Below are positions 23,801 through 38,800 of a DNA stretch of 64,000 nt, piece after piece (positions within the stretch are counted from its first letter, which is position 1; each line of letters opens with the position of its first letter). Both the position numbers and the translations under genes were made by a program. The notes beneath the pieces were generated by a model. That model was not told where the DNA came from and searched no databases. It saw nothing but the letters and a program-made list of their open reading frames with translations. The stretch is from Volvox africanus (lineage: Eukaryota; Chlorophyta; Chlorophyceae; Chlamydomonadales; Volvocaceae): the NCBI GenBank assembly GCA_030268105.1, contig BSDZ01000028.1, forward strand, positions 706,001-770,000. The letters are read 5' to 3'.

Positions 23801-26800
23801 AGAAGTCGGCTTCTATTACGCAAAACTAGGGTATCGTTTCGTGCTCCATGTCCGCGGAACACGACGATACGCCGCACACTAGCCTAGCTAGCCAACCCGA
23901 TTTCGTTGTAGCTGCTAGAGCGCCGGATAGAGGTCTTGAGACTGTTGGCGCGCGAGCCACTCAAGAGCCCCTTTTCCTTCAGACCCCTGCTCACTTAATT
24001 GTGCCGCATTCAGCAGTGAACACGAATATGGACAACACTGCTGGACCAAGGGTTCTGCCATTACCTCAAGCTCGAGGGCATGATGACATCCCTGAGGTGA
24101 TGAGATTGTCGATTCCCGTTCCTAGGCTCAATATTTCGCTGACCGACAAGACACCAGGGCATAGCATAGCCGATGCAACTCGTGCGTACGTGCGTGACGC
24201 TAAAAAGTACCTCCAAGCTGTTCATGGTGGCGATAATGACGGTATCAGGTGTCTCTTCGTTGGTAACACCCTCGAGGGCGCAGCGAAGGACTGGTATCGC
24301 AATTGGACCAACGCCCGGGGCAGCTATACTTTTGACGAGTTAGTCGCCGCTTTGCTCGCACGATTCGCTACTGAGGTTCAAGCACGCGATGTGGAAGCTC
24401 GTAACGTTTTGGCAGCGGGTAGCTACCACATGCGTCGGGATGAAAATGTACCTGCGTACCAGTCACGCTTTGAAGCACTTGTGACTCCCATTGCTGACCT
24501 CACCGAATCTGAGCGTGTCTTTTGGTTTAGGCGAGGCCTAACGAAACTTTTGGCTAAATGGTGCGCCACTGACTTGGTTGGAGCGCAGATCAAGTCGTAT
24601 GACGCGTTGGTCGCTTTTGCTAAGGGCGCGGAGATACGACTTCTTGCCGGCGAGGAAGAAGTCAAGTCTGCCCCTCGTGCAAATGCCGTGCAAGTGCAGG
24701 ATCCGCTTGGGGAAGCTGTGGCTCTCGACCAGGACCTCGGCGCGACCCGCCCCACGCCTACTGCCGCGACGCGACGCAGCAACGGGCAACGCAAGGCGCG
24801 CGGGGGCGCTAGCTCGGGTGTCCGTGGTACAGGAGGGGCAGGTCCGAGCTCGGACCCAGCTAGGAACAGGAAGCGTGGTGGTGCGCCGTCGTCGGCAGCC
24901 GCACAGCGTTCCGACCCCAACGCGAAGCGTACTCGTACGGACGACACATTTATGCCAAAATGGAATTGCAATCGTTCCGAATTCGAGCGTCGAAAATTGG
25001 CCAACGTTTGTCTACGGTGTGCGGAGAGCCATTCTACGAAGGATTGCCCTCTAATGCCGCCGTTTGTACCTCAGCCGAAATAGGGGCTTGCCCGGGTTCC
25101 TGCGGAGGGGGCTCTACCTGGGTTTTCTGAACTAACGCGTGGTCGGTGGTCATCCTTACGGCCAGCCGTTAAGGCATTGTTGCCTTGTGTACTTGAACAC
25201 ATCGAGCGAGTCATTGCGCGACGCATCACGCTTGACGGACGCACGGGACTTCTCTGCTTCGACCCGTTGTGTAATTTGTTTACACCTCGCCGTCCCCTGT
25301 CGTCTATCGATCTGTCTAACCACGTGGTTTTGTTCATCCCCTCGTCTCTGCGTGAGATGTCGGAACAGTTGGCCATATACAGGAGATGTAGGCGTCAATA
25401 TCCAGGCACTGCCGCATGTGTATTACTCCCTGCTTTCTGTCGGCGCAAGGCAGAGGCATTGTTAAGGGGTATGCGGCATGTCCACCGGTTCGAGCCGGGC
25501 ACCGTTTTGTTTAATGGTGTGGATCGGGAGGGTACGCTGGCTCCGTGGCCACACCTATCCTACTCGGTTGACGTTTGGTACGAAGCTCCTGACAGGGGTG
25601 CCGTTGGTTACGGACCCGCCCTAAGTGCACTGACGTTGTCTGCTGGGCAGTCGCTCGTAGATAACCGTGTCCCTGTGGTTCAGATCGGTTTGAATGGCCG
25701 TACTCTGAAGGCACTTGTTGACACCGGTGCCAGTGACGACTTCATCTCTGTCGCAGAGGTGAATGCGCTGGGGTTGTCCCCAGAGTCGTCTGATTGTACA
25801 CAGGTTACCCTTGCTGACGGGGGTAAGCATCCCATCGTGGGCAGGATTACCCTTAGCCTATCGTTAGGCCCTTTGCGTGTTGTGACCCGGCCGTACGTGC
25901 TGCAGGGCTTAGCAGAGACTGCACCGTACATAATGGGGTCGTCGACATTACGACAGTACCGCGCGCGCATCGACATGGAGACCGCAACCCTGCATATGTG
26001 CAAGGGTACTCTGTCGATTAAGGTACCTTTCCTGTCGTTCGAACATGTCACACCAAAGGGGGGCGAAACTGAGGCGGTGCCTATGGTTAATTTCGCTGTG
26101 ACCGCAATGGCCGCGCGAATCGAACCAGAGCTAGTCGGGCGTAAGGAGGCCGTCCGTTTGTTACGGAAGGGTGCCCACGGACTGCTTTTAAGGCCGCGGG
26201 TGAGCTGTTGTGTCACCACCGCGCAGATTTCTGTGGATCCTGAGGTTGAGGCCCTACTGTCGCAGTATGAGGACGTCTTTAAAGATATCCCTGGGCTACC
26301 ACCTATGCGTCCTGTTGATCACACAATCCCTCTCATGCCTGGAGCGCAGCCTACGGCCCGGCCAATGTACAGGTTGAGTCCATTGGAACTGGACGAGGTG
26401 AAGCGCCAGGTGACGGATTTGCTCGCGAAGGGTATGATACGCCCCAGCACATCCCCGTATTCTGCACCGATTTTGTTTGTCGGTAAGAAGGATGGGACCT
26501 TGCGCATGTGCATTGATTACCGGGGGTTAAATGCGAATACGGTGAAAAATCGCTACCCTTTGCCACGCGTTGACGACCTGTTGGATAAGCTGAAGGGCTC
26601 GGCTTATTTTTCCTCAATTGACTTACAACAGGGCTACAATCAGATTCGCATCGCTGCCTCTGATATCCCGAAAACCGCTTTTCGGACGCCCTTCGGTCAC
26701 TTTGAGTATACGGTCCTATCGTTTGGTTTGACTAATGCCCCTGCTACGTTTCAGGCGGTTATGGACCGAATGTTTAGGCCGTTTATCGACAGGTTCGTTG

Positions 26801-29800
26801 TTTGCTACCTGGATGACATCTTGGTATATTCTAAAACGCGCGAGGAGCACTTGGAGCATCTTCGGCTCGTGCTCGACGTTATGAGGCGGGAGCAATTGTT
26901 TGCTAAACGCGCCAAATGCTTTTGGGCGCAGCCTCAGGTGGAATATTTGGGCCACATTGTGTCGGCCACCGGTGTGAAGATGGACCCGCGGAAGGTCGCC
27001 GTGGTTCGCGATTGGCCCGCGCCTCAGAACCTCACGGAGCTGCGTAAGTTCCTTGGCTTGACCAATTATTTCCGGAAGTTCATTGAAAAATATTCTATCA
27101 TTGCGGCCCCGCTTACTAACTTAACTCGCAAAGGCGTTTTCGTTTCGCTCGAGTCGTGGACGCCGCAATGCCAGCGGGCATTCGAAGAGCTCAAACGAAT
27201 CGTTGCCGAAGATGTCACCCTTGCATTCCCTGATTACTCGTTGCCATTTCGCGTTGAGGTAGTGTCTGATGCCTCAATATTTGGAAGCGGCGCTGTATTG
27301 TTACAGGAAGGGCGACCGATCGCCTTCACGAGTAAGAAATTTTCTGGTGCGGAGATTCGCTACACCACCGGGGAACAGGAGCTTCTGGCCGTGCTGCATG
27401 CTTTAAAGGAATGGCGCTGTTACCTCGAGGGACGCCCGTTTACTTTAAAGACTGACCACAAGCCCCTAACGTTTTTGCAAAGCGTTCCGACGTTGAACCG
27501 CCGTCAAGCTAGGTGGATGGAATATCTAGCTAGGTTCAACTGCACCTGGGAGTATATTTCTGGTAAATTGAATATTGCCGATGCTCTCAGTCGACATCCG
27601 TCGCTACACGCTGCAATTTTGGCAGCGCCCGTCGTGCGGCCGCGTAGCGAGGAGGTTCCGATCGCGACGGACCTCGCGGAGCGGTTGAAGGTTGCCTACA
27701 ACGTAGACGCCTGGTTCGCGGACCCGGCTAATGTAGAAAACCTTCGCAAGCAGAATGGCCTTTGGCTACGGACGGAGGGTGCAGCTACGCAAATCGTCGT
27801 TCCGAACGACGACGCGCTACGCTACGACATCCTTGCGCGGTTCCACGAGGACCCGTTAGCAGGACACCCTGGTAGCAAGCGATTGATCGACTTGGTGCAA
27901 CGTTCCTTTTGGTGGCCTCGTTTGGCTAAGGATGCGGCGAACTTCGTCCAGACATGCAGTCTGTGCCAGCGCAATAAGGCTTTGTCCGGTAAGGGCCATG
28001 GGTTGTTGCAACCGTTGCCTGTCCCGGATGCGCCTTGGGAAAGTGTTTCCATGGACTTCGTAGTCGCGCTGCCCAAAACTGAGGGGGGATACGATGCGGT
28101 GTTCGTAATGGTCGATCGTCTGACTAAGATGGTTCACCTAGCACCATGCACATCATCCTGCACGGCTGAGCAAACCGCACGTTTGTTTTTCGATAATGTG
28201 GTTCGGTTACACGGGATTCCCAAAAATGTGATCTCGGACCGCGGTGGACAGTTCACGTCTAAGTTTTGGGAAGCGCTCTGCAAACTAGTTGGCATGCGCG
28301 TCAACCTGAGCACGGCGTATCACCCGCAGACTGATGGTCAAACCGAACGCACAAACCGCACGTTGGGTGATATGTTGCGCAATTATGCTGGTCGCACACC
28401 ACTTGTTTGGGATACATATTTGACTGCGGCAGAATTCGCGCTTAACAACGCTGTTAACCGCTCTACAGGCAAAAGTCCGTTCTTTCTTAACTACGGGTTT
28501 CATCCCGCGCTACCCGTGTGGCGTGAGTTGGAAGTGAACGTGCCTGCTGCTAAACTTTTTGCCAAGTCTTTTATGTCCCGAATCACAGACGCGAAGTCGT
28601 GTTTGGACGCGGCGCAGCAACGAACGATGGAATACTATAACAAATCTAAGCAGGATGTGACGTTTTCGGAAGGGCAACTCGTGTTGCTAAGCACCAAGAA
28701 CTTGCGTTCCTTGGCCGACGGATCCCGAAAACTCTTACCCCGCTGGATTGGTCCGTATCCTGTCATGCGCATGGTTGGGAATGTGGCTGTGGAGCTTGCA
28801 TTGCCCGCTGATATGACCATTCACCCCACGTTTCACGTATCGCTTGTTCGTCCGTATCGTGGTACGGAACCCGTCCCTGAGCCTGCTAACGCCCCCGCAG
28901 CGATCGAACCAGTTCCCGAGACCTGGATCGCTGGTAAACAGAAGTTTTACGATGTGGAGCGGGTGTTAGACTATCGCGCACGTCGTGTGGGCCGACACCG
29001 ACGTAAGCGAACAGTACACGAGTACTTGGTTAAGTGGACAGGGTATACCGACGAGCACAACTCATGGGAACCGGCACGCAACTTCTCACAGGACATGAAA
29101 CCCCTGCTCGAAGAAGCCCGCAAACGTGCCACACAAGCCAAATGACCCCTGCAGTCGATGCTGTATGATGCAGCGAGGACGCTGCATACGGGAGGGGGGA
29201 TAATTGTTGTGCTACGGTTCATTTCCCATCGACGCGTAGGTCGACGTGATCCTATGAGTCGAAGTGCTTTTGTGATGAACGCATTACATATGAATGAATC
29301 TGCATGATATAAATGTATTCGCATACATTTATATATGCATCTGGCATGTTGTCATTGATCCATCGCGACATCGCATCATGGCAAATCCGCCTAGCATGCA
29401 TGAATAACCGAAGCATTGAAGTGCGCATTATGCTCGTGCTACAAAACGATAAGTAATATTATCTGATATAATATTACTTCATTAAAGCACACGTTGAGAG
29501 CGCCGCACTCGTCGCGATGCATGCCCTGCAACCGGATATCGTTATCCGGACCCTTGCATCATGCGAATGCCGGGAAGGCTTACACGTTGTTATGCGTAGA
29601 CATCGCCGAGACGCAGTAGGGTTGTCACATCTAGGATCGGCCTCCTGATGTGAATCGTACGGCATTGCGATGCTGCGAGTATAACAGATGCAAGGACGGC
29701 TAAGCTAGACATGGGATACCGGAGAACACTTGTGTGTTCTACATTACTTTTGCTATACGATATCCTACTTAGCCCGAGCTAAAGCCTGAACTTCGCTAAT

Positions 29801-32800
29801 CACCGCCGCGTGATGATTGCTTGCTTCCGGCGCTGACGGCGATTTCGTCCATTGCATCGTTCTGATCCGTAATACTGTAAGTTATATCTCTCTTCGTCTT
29901 GAAGTCTTCCGCTGTCTCTGTTTGCTCTCGCTTGCCTTGCTGTACTTGCAAGTGCTCGCGCATCGGTGTCGATAGTCTCCAGACGTGCAGATACTCATGA
30001 GCAAACGCGAACGAGAGGTACAACAGATCCACCGCGCAGGGGGGGGGCACACGGCTTAGTCTGTTACTCATATGCACATGTACATATATACATGCATCAT
30101 AGATGCGCATATGTATATGTGTGAACGTACATACACGTATAGACAGACAGATAGATACATACATACATACACACACATACATACATACAGATAGATAGGT
30201 AGATACACACACAGATGCGTTTATTTACAGACTTCATCATTCGGTGCCTTTCTTTTGTTATGCATCATCATTCATTGCTTTATTCATATATAGATATACA
30301 TACATGTATATACACATCATGCGACATCATGTGCGTGTGTGATTATGGTGTACACCGGCCTGCCCTCATACAGGTTGCACTATTTTCAGTGTTCAGTATG
30401 GTCAGGATTGCCATTGTGGTTTTAACCTCTCAGCGGCAATAAGCTTGGGGCCGTCAACCGTTTGTAACATGGCTTGCACGGGAAACGTGTCCCAGACATG
30501 TGGCGGCCTGTTTTCTAATTTCATCTACACATGTAAGTTGATGCGGTAGTGACGTCTGTGTACGTACACATATCATCGTATCCAAGGTATGCGATATTAT
30601 TTATTGTCTCAATTAGCAGATAACGTTTTACGTTGTCAAGCAGTAGATTTACAACAAAAAGAACTCATGAATACACAAGATAACATGAAGAATAAAAAAA
30701 GAAATTTAAAAACATCATTAAGGCTCATTAGGGAGCCAAAAGATCTTCATGTATGTGTCCCTGCGTGTATGCTTACATACATGTTCATGCATAAATACAT
30801 ACATAGCCACGCATATGGACATTTTTATGCGCTCGTTGTGTGCTTGCAGGATAGATAGATAAATTGATGTTGTCGCTCACGTGTACGTTTGGGCATAACA
30901 TAGCTATAGCCCATCCATCGTACGTGTAGTAGCCTGGGATGTCTACGGGTGATATCCGAAACCGGCCGTGTATGGGCATCTTAAGATTGGGCTTTTGCGT
31001 GGGCGGATATGACAGAGATGCAAACATCGGAAGGCGATGAGTGACATCTGGTGTGGTTTTGAGTGGCGGCCCCTCCTGATGTCAGGTTTGGGCGAGGGCA
31101 ATTGACATGTCGGTGGGAATGAGGCGGCAGGCCCCATCACCTGGCCGTGCGGGATCGAATCTGGCTTATTATGGTACTTCTGCATCCAGTCTCCCAAGAG
31201 TCCCAATCACATGACCCATATTATATGTATATATATATATACACATATGTGTGTACGTACATATATATGTATATACACATATATACACATACATATACAT
31301 ATACACGCACACCTTAAACACATCGCTCGTTCTTAATGTATGCCTTGCTGGTGTATATGATGAGGGTGTGTGTGTGTTCTTGCCTGCCTGCAGTTACAAG
31401 CCTACCGCCCTCACCAAGCCCACCACCCTTAAGGCCGCCGAACCCACCTCCAAGTCCACCCAGCAACATCCCACTAGGTAATAAATTGACCTCGCTTGCT
31501 CGACTCATCCGCTGCTGCCAAGCGCAGGGCCGTCCCAGCCCCCATCCCCTTATAATATGCACCATGCTTGCTTCGACTGGCGTCATCTTTCATCATCTTT
31601 GATTATAAATAATTATTTCATTTACACAATATATAATTATGTATATTGAATATACTTATGCATATTAAATACTTAATACTATAGAGAGAGAGATATAGAT
31701 ACACAGATAACTATATTGGTTGTATTGCGTTTTTTATATGTGGCGGAATCAACAGCAGCAGCACGCCTCGATCTCGAATTTGGATGTTATTTGTTGCCCC
31801 TTGCTCGGATGTCATTCAGAATGCAGTCCTGGTCAGAAAGGCTATTACTCTCACCCCGTCAATATATCAGCCTATCTTCCTGCTTATCGTGTATGTTATT
31901 GTATATATGCAGCCAAGTTCTACCCGCTAGGTTGCTATAAGGATACGTCAGATTATACCCGGCTGATCCCGTTCATCAGAAAGGATACAACCCGGATGAC
32001 GCCTGAGTTTTGTGCTTCGCTGGCGCAGGCTGCTGGTACGTAGAGCTGCATCGAGCCCGGAGCCGTTAGCCGTTGACTGACGAATTATCCATGATGCATG
32101 TGGTGTGTGCGTATGTTATAGATAGATGGATGGATGGGTGGATGGATGGATAGATGGATGGATGGATAGATAATATATCGCAATAAGAGTCTGTGTTGCC
32201 TTCGATAAGCCGGAAAGAAAGCAGGGTCCCCAATATCTGTGTTGTGCAAGTGCCTTAGGCATGTAGCGGTTTGCAGGCACACACACAGACACTGTGGACA
32301 GAGTGCAGGATGCTTAATCCCTGAGCCCTAATACCCTAAAGCCTCTAAACTGTACCCTAAAGCCCTAAACTGTATAACCCTAAAATCGTTAACTACAACT
32401 CCTAGTATACGTACACACGTTCCCATCTCCATATATGTCTGCAGTAGCCGTACATATATGAAAGGGTATTACACTGTGGGCGACTTGACCTGAAAGGACA
32501 AGCACCGGTGGCCCTGACTGGGCCGATCCACCGCGCAGGGGGGGGGGCACACGGCTTAGTCTGTTACTCATATGCACATGTACATATATACATGCATCAT
32601 AGATGCGCATATGTATATGTGTGAACGTACATACACGTATAGACAGACAGATAGATACATACATACATACACACACATACATACATACAGATAGATAGGT
32701 AGATACACACACAGATGCGTTTATTTACAGACTTCATCATTCGGTGCCTTTCTTTTGTTATGCATCATCATTCATTGCTTTATTCATATATAGATATACA

Positions 32801-35800
32801 TACATGTATATACACATCATGCGACATCATGTGCGTGTGTGATTATGGTGTACACCGGCCTGCCCTCATACAGGTTGCACTATTTTCAGTGTTCAGTATG
32901 GTCAGGATTGCCATTGTGGTTTTAACCTCTCAGCGGCAATAAGCTTGGGGCCGTCAACCGTTTGTAACATGGCTTGCACGGGAAACGTGTCCCAGACATG
33001 TGGCGGCCTGTTTTCTAATTTCATCTACACATGTAAGTTGATGCGGTAGTGACGTCTGTGTACGTACACATATCATCGTATCCAAGGTATGCGATATTAT
33101 TTATTGTCTCAATTAGCAGATAACGTTTTACGTTGTCAAGCAGTAGATTTACAACAAAAAGAACTCATGAATACACAAGATAACATGAAGAATAAAAAAA
33201 GAAATTTAAAAACATCATTAAGGCTCATTAGGGAGCCAAAAGATCTTCATGTATGTGTCCCTGCGTGTATGCTTACATACATGTTCATGCATAAATACAT
33301 ACATAGCCACGCATATGGACATTTTTATGCGCTCGTTGTGTGCTTGCAGGATAGATAGATAAATTGATGTTGTCGCTCACGTGTACGTTTGGGCATAACA
33401 TAGCTATAGCCCATCCATCGTACGTGTAGTAGCCTGGGATGTCTACGGGTGATATCCGAAACCGGCCGTGTATGGGCATCTTAAGATTGGGCTTTTGCGT
33501 GGGCGGATATGACAGAGATGCAAACATCGGAAGGCGATGAGTGACATCTGGTGTGGTTTTGAGTGGCGGCCCCTCCTGATGTCAGGTTTGGGCGAGGGCA
33601 ATTGACATGTCGGTGGGAATGAGGCGGCAGGCCCCATCACCTGGCCGTGCGGGATCGAATCTGGCTTATTATGGTACTTCTGCATCCAGTCTCCCAAGAG
33701 TCCCAATCACATGACCCATATTATATGTATATATATATATATATACACATATGTGTGTACGTACATATATATGTATATACACATATATACACATACATAT
33801 ACATATACACGCACACCTTAAACACATCGCTCGTTCTTAATGTATGCCTTGCTGGTGTATATGATGAGGGTGTGTGTGTGTTCTTGCCTGCCTGCAGTTA
33901 CAAGCCTACCGCCCTCACCAAGCCCACCACCCTTAAGGCCGCCGAACCCACCTCCAAGTCCACCCAGCAACATCCCACTAGGTAATAAATTGACCTCGCT
34001 TGCTCGACTCATCCGCTGCTGCCAAGCGCAGGGCCGTCCCAGCCCCCATCCCCTTATAATATGCACCATGCTTGCTTCGACTGGCGTCATCTTTCATCAT
34101 CTTTGATTATAAATAATTATTTCATTTACACAATATATAATTATGTATATTGAATATACTTATGCATATTAAATACTTAATACTATAGAGAGAGAGATAT
34201 AGATACACAGATAACTATATTGGTTGTATTGCGTTTTTTATATGTGGCGGAATCAACAGCAGCAGCACGCCTCGATCTCGAATTTGGATGTTATTTGTTG
34301 CCCCTTGCTCGGATGTCATTCAGAATGCAGTCCTGGTCAGAAAGGCTATTACTCTCACCCCGTCAATATATCAGCCTATCTTCCTGCTTATCGTGTATGT
34401 TATTGTATATATGCAGCCAAGTTCTACCCGCTAGGTTGCTATAAGGATACGTCAGATTATACCCGGCTGATCCCGTTCATCAGAAAGGATACAACCCGGA
34501 TGACGCCTGAGTTTTGTGCTTCGCTGGCGCAGGCTGCTGGTACGTAGAGCTGCATCGAGCCCGGAGCCGTTAGCCGTTGACTGACGAATTATCCATGATG
34601 CATGTGGTGTGTGCGTATGTTATAGATAGATGGATGGATGGGTGGATGGATGGATAGATGGATGGATGGATAGATAATATATCGCAATAAGAGTCTGTGT
34701 TGCCTTCGATAAGCCGGAAAGAAAGCAGGGTCCCCAATATCTGTGTTGTGCAAGTGCCTTAGGCATGTAGCGGTTTGCAGGCACACACACAGACACTGTG
34801 GACAGAGTGCAGGATGCTTAATCCCTGAGCCCTAATACCCTAAAGCCTCTAAACTGTACCCTAAAGCCCTAAACTGTATAATCCTAAAATCGTTAACTAC
34901 AACTCCTAGTATACGTACACACGTTCCCATCTCCATATATGTCTGCAGTAGCCGTACATATATGAAAGGGTATTACACTGTGGGCGACTTGACCTGAAAG
35001 GACAAGCACCGGTGGCCCTGACTGGGCCGATCCACCGCGCAGGGGGGGGGGCACACGGCTTAGTCTGTTACTCATATGCACATGTACATATATACATGCA
35101 TCATAGATGCGCATATGTATATGTGTGAACGTACATACACGTATAGACAGACAGATAGATACATACATACATACACACACATACATACATACAGATAGAT
35201 AGGTAGATACACACACAGATGCGTTTATTTACAGACTTCATCATTCGGTGCCTTTCTTTTGTTATGCATCATCATTCATTGCTTTATTCATATATAGATA
35301 TACATACATGTATATACACATCATGCGACATCATGTGCGTGTGTGATTATGGTGTACACCGGCCTGCCCTCATACAGGTTGCACTATTTTCAGTGTTCAG
35401 TATGGTCAGGATTGCCATTGTGGTTTTAACCTCTCAGCGGCAATAAGCTTGGGGCCGTCAACCGTTTGTAACATGGCTTGCACGGGAAACGTGTCCCAGA
35501 CATGTGGCGGCCTGTTTTCTAATTTCATCTACACATGTAAGTTGATGCGGTAGTGACGTCTGTGTACGTACACATATCATCGTATCCAAGGTATGCGATA
35601 TTATTTATTGTCTCAATTAGCAGATAACGTTTTACGTTGTCAAGCAGTAGATTTACAACAAAAAGAACTCATGAATACACAAGATAACATGAAGAATAAA
35701 AAAAGAAATTTAAAAACATCATTAAGGCTCATTAGGGAGCCAAAAGATCTTCATGTATGTGTCCCTGCGTGTATGCTTACATACATGTTCATGCATAAAT

Positions 35801-38800
35801 ACATACATAGCCACGCATATGGACATTTTTATGCGCTCGTTGTGTGCTTGCAGGATAGATAGATAAATTGATGTTGTCGCTCACGTGTACGTTTGGGCAT
35901 AACATAGCTATAGCCCATCCATCGTACGTGTAGTAGCCTGGGATGTCTACGGGTGATATCCGAAACCGGCCGTGTATGGGCATCTTAAGATTGGGCTTTT
36001 GCGTGGGCGGATATGACAGAGATGCAAACATCGGAAGGCGATGAGTGACATCTGGTGTGGTTTTGAGTGGCGGCCCCTCCTGATGTCAGGTTTGGGCGAG
36101 GGCAATTGACATGTCGGTGGGAATGAGGCGGCAGGCCCCATCACCTGGCCGTGCGGGATCGAATCTGGCTTATTATGGTACTTCTGCATCCAGTCTCCCA
36201 AGAGTCCCAATCACATGACCCATATTATATGTATATATATATATATATACACATATGTGTGTACGTACATATATATGTATATACACATATATACACATAC
36301 ATATACATATACACGCACACCTTAAACACATCGCTCGTTCTTAATGTATGCCTTGCTGGTGTATATGATGAGGGTGTGTGTGTGTTCTTGCCTGCCTGCA
36401 GTTACAAGCCTACCGCCCTCACCAAGCCCACCACCCTTAAGGCCGCCGAACCCACCTCCAAGTCCACCCAGCAACATCCCACTAGGTAATAAATTGACCT
36501 CGCTTGCTCGACTCATCCGCTGCTGCCAAGCGCAGGGCCGTCCCAGCCCCCATCCCCTTATAATATGCACCATGCTTGCTTCGACTGGCGTCATCTTTCA
36601 TCATCTTTGATTATAAATAATTATTTCATTTACACAATATATAATTATGTATATTGAATATACTTATGCATATTAAATACTTAATACTATAGAGAGAGAG
36701 ATATAGATACACAGATAACTATATTGGTTGTATTGCGTTTTTTATATGTGGCGGAATCAACAGCAGCAGCACGCCTCGATCTCGAATTTGGATGTTATTT
36801 GTTGCCCCTTGCTCGGATGTCATTCAGAATGCAGTCCTGGTCAGAAAGGCTATTACTCTCACCCCGTCAATATATCAGCCTATCTTCCTGCTTATCGTGT
36901 ATGTTATTGTATATATGCAGCCAAGTTCTACCCGCTAGGTTGCTATAAGGATACGTCAGATTATACCCGGCTGATCCCGTTCATCAGAAAGGATACAACC
37001 CGGATGACGCCTGAGTTTTGTGCTTCGCTGGCGCAGGCTGCTGGTACGTAGAGCTGCATCGAGCCCGGAGCCGTTAGCCGTTGACTGACGAATTATCCAT
37101 GATGCATGTGGTGTGTGCGTATGTTATAGATAGATGGATGGATGGGTGGATGGATGGATAGATGGATGGATGGATAGATAATATATCGCAATAAGAGTCT
37201 GTGTTGCCTTCGATAAGCCGGAAAGAAAGCAGGGTCCCCAATATCTGTGTTGTGCAAGTGCCTTAGGCATGTAGCGGTTTGCAGGCACACACACAGACAC
37301 TGTGGACAGAGTGCAGGATGCTTAATCCCTGAGCCCTAATACCCTAAAGCCTCTAAACTGTACCCTAAAGCCCTAAACTGTATAATCCTAAAATCGTTAA
37401 CTACAACTCCTAGTATACGTACACACGTTCCCATCTCCATATATGTCTGCAGTAGCCGTACATATATGAAAGGGTATTACACTGTGGGCGACTTGACCTG
37501 AAAGGACAAGCACCGGTGGCCCTGACTGGGCCGATCCACCGCGCAGGGGGGGGGGCACACGGCTTAGTCTGTTACTCATATGCACATGTACATATATACA
37601 TGCATCATAGATGCGCATATGTATATGTGTGAACGTACATACACGTATAGACAGACAGATAGATACATACATACATACACACACATACATACATACAGAT
37701 AGATAGGTAGATACACACACAGATGCGTTTATTTACAGACTTCATCATTCGGTGCCTTTCTTTTGTTATGCATCATCATTCATTGCTTTATTCATATATA
37801 GATATACATACATGTATATACACATCATGCGACATCATGTGCGTGTGTGATTATGGTGTACACCGGCCTGCCCTCATACAGGTTGCACTATTTTCAGTGT
37901 TCAGTATGGTCAGGATTGCCATTGTGGTTTTAACCTCTCAGCGGCAATAAGCTTGGGGCCGTCAACCGTTTGTAACATGGCTTGCACGGGAAACGTGTCC
38001 CAGACATGTGGCGGCCTGTTTTCTAATTTCATCTACACATGTAAGTTGATGCGGTAGTGACGTCTGTGTACGTACACATATCATCGTATCCAAGGTATGC
38101 GATATTATTTATTGTCTCAATTAGCAGATAACGTTTTACGTTGTCAAGCAGTAGATTTACAACAAAAAGAACTCATGAATACACAAGATAACATGAAGAA
38201 TAAAAAAAGAAATTTAAAAACATCATTAAGGCTCATTAGGGAGCCAAAAGATCTTCATGTATGTGTCCCTGCGTGTATGCTTACATACATGTTCATGCAT
38301 AAATACATACATAGCCACGCATATGGACATTTTTATGCGCTCGTTGTGTGCTTGCAGGATAGATAGATAAATTGATGTTGTCGCTCACGTGTACGTTTGG
38401 GCATAACATAGCTATAGCCCATCCATCGTACGTGTAGTAGCCTGGGATGTCTACGGGTGATATCCGAAACCGGCCGTGTATGGGCATCTTAAGATTGGGC
38501 TTTTGCGTGGGCGGATATGACAGAGATGCAAACATCGGAAGGCGATGAGTGACATCTGGTGTGGTTTTGAGTGGCGGCCCCTCCTGATGTCAGGTTTGGG
38601 CGAGGGCAATTGACATGTCGGTGGGAATGAGGCGGCAGGCCCCATCACCTGGCCGTGCGGGATCGAATCTGGCTTATTATGGTACTTCTGCATCCAGTCT
38701 CCCAAGAGTCCCAATCACATGACCCATATTATATGTATATATATATATATATACACATATGTGTGTACGTACATATATATGTATATACACATATATACAC

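Larger units (their letters stand above)
22561..30025 (+). mobile_element. Complete Ty3/gypsy chromovirus (7,465 bp)
   Basis: Both LTRs are 821 bp, start TG and end CA. The flanking 5-bp target duplication is GATCC (22556-22560 and 30026-30030). Internal order is primer-binding site, gag, protease, reverse transcriptase, RNase H, integrase, chromodomain and polypurine tract. RT-RH before IN defines Ty3/gypsy, and the chromodomain places it among chromoviruses. All catalytic motifs are intact, and the LTRs differ at only two positions by eye, so the insertion is very young. It lies in the intron between exon b of unit 8 and exon c of unit 9, in the same orientation as those exons. Confidence 0.97.

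Noticed and set aside
24423..25004. 193-codon minus-strand frame opposite gag
   Set aside because: Shadow of the GC-rich gag linker; no start context or domain, and gag on the + strand explains the region.
25177..25400. Methyltransferase-like domain call for the segment before protease
   Set aside because: No catalytic NPPY/W-type motif is visible; kept only as an unrecognised domain in the findings.
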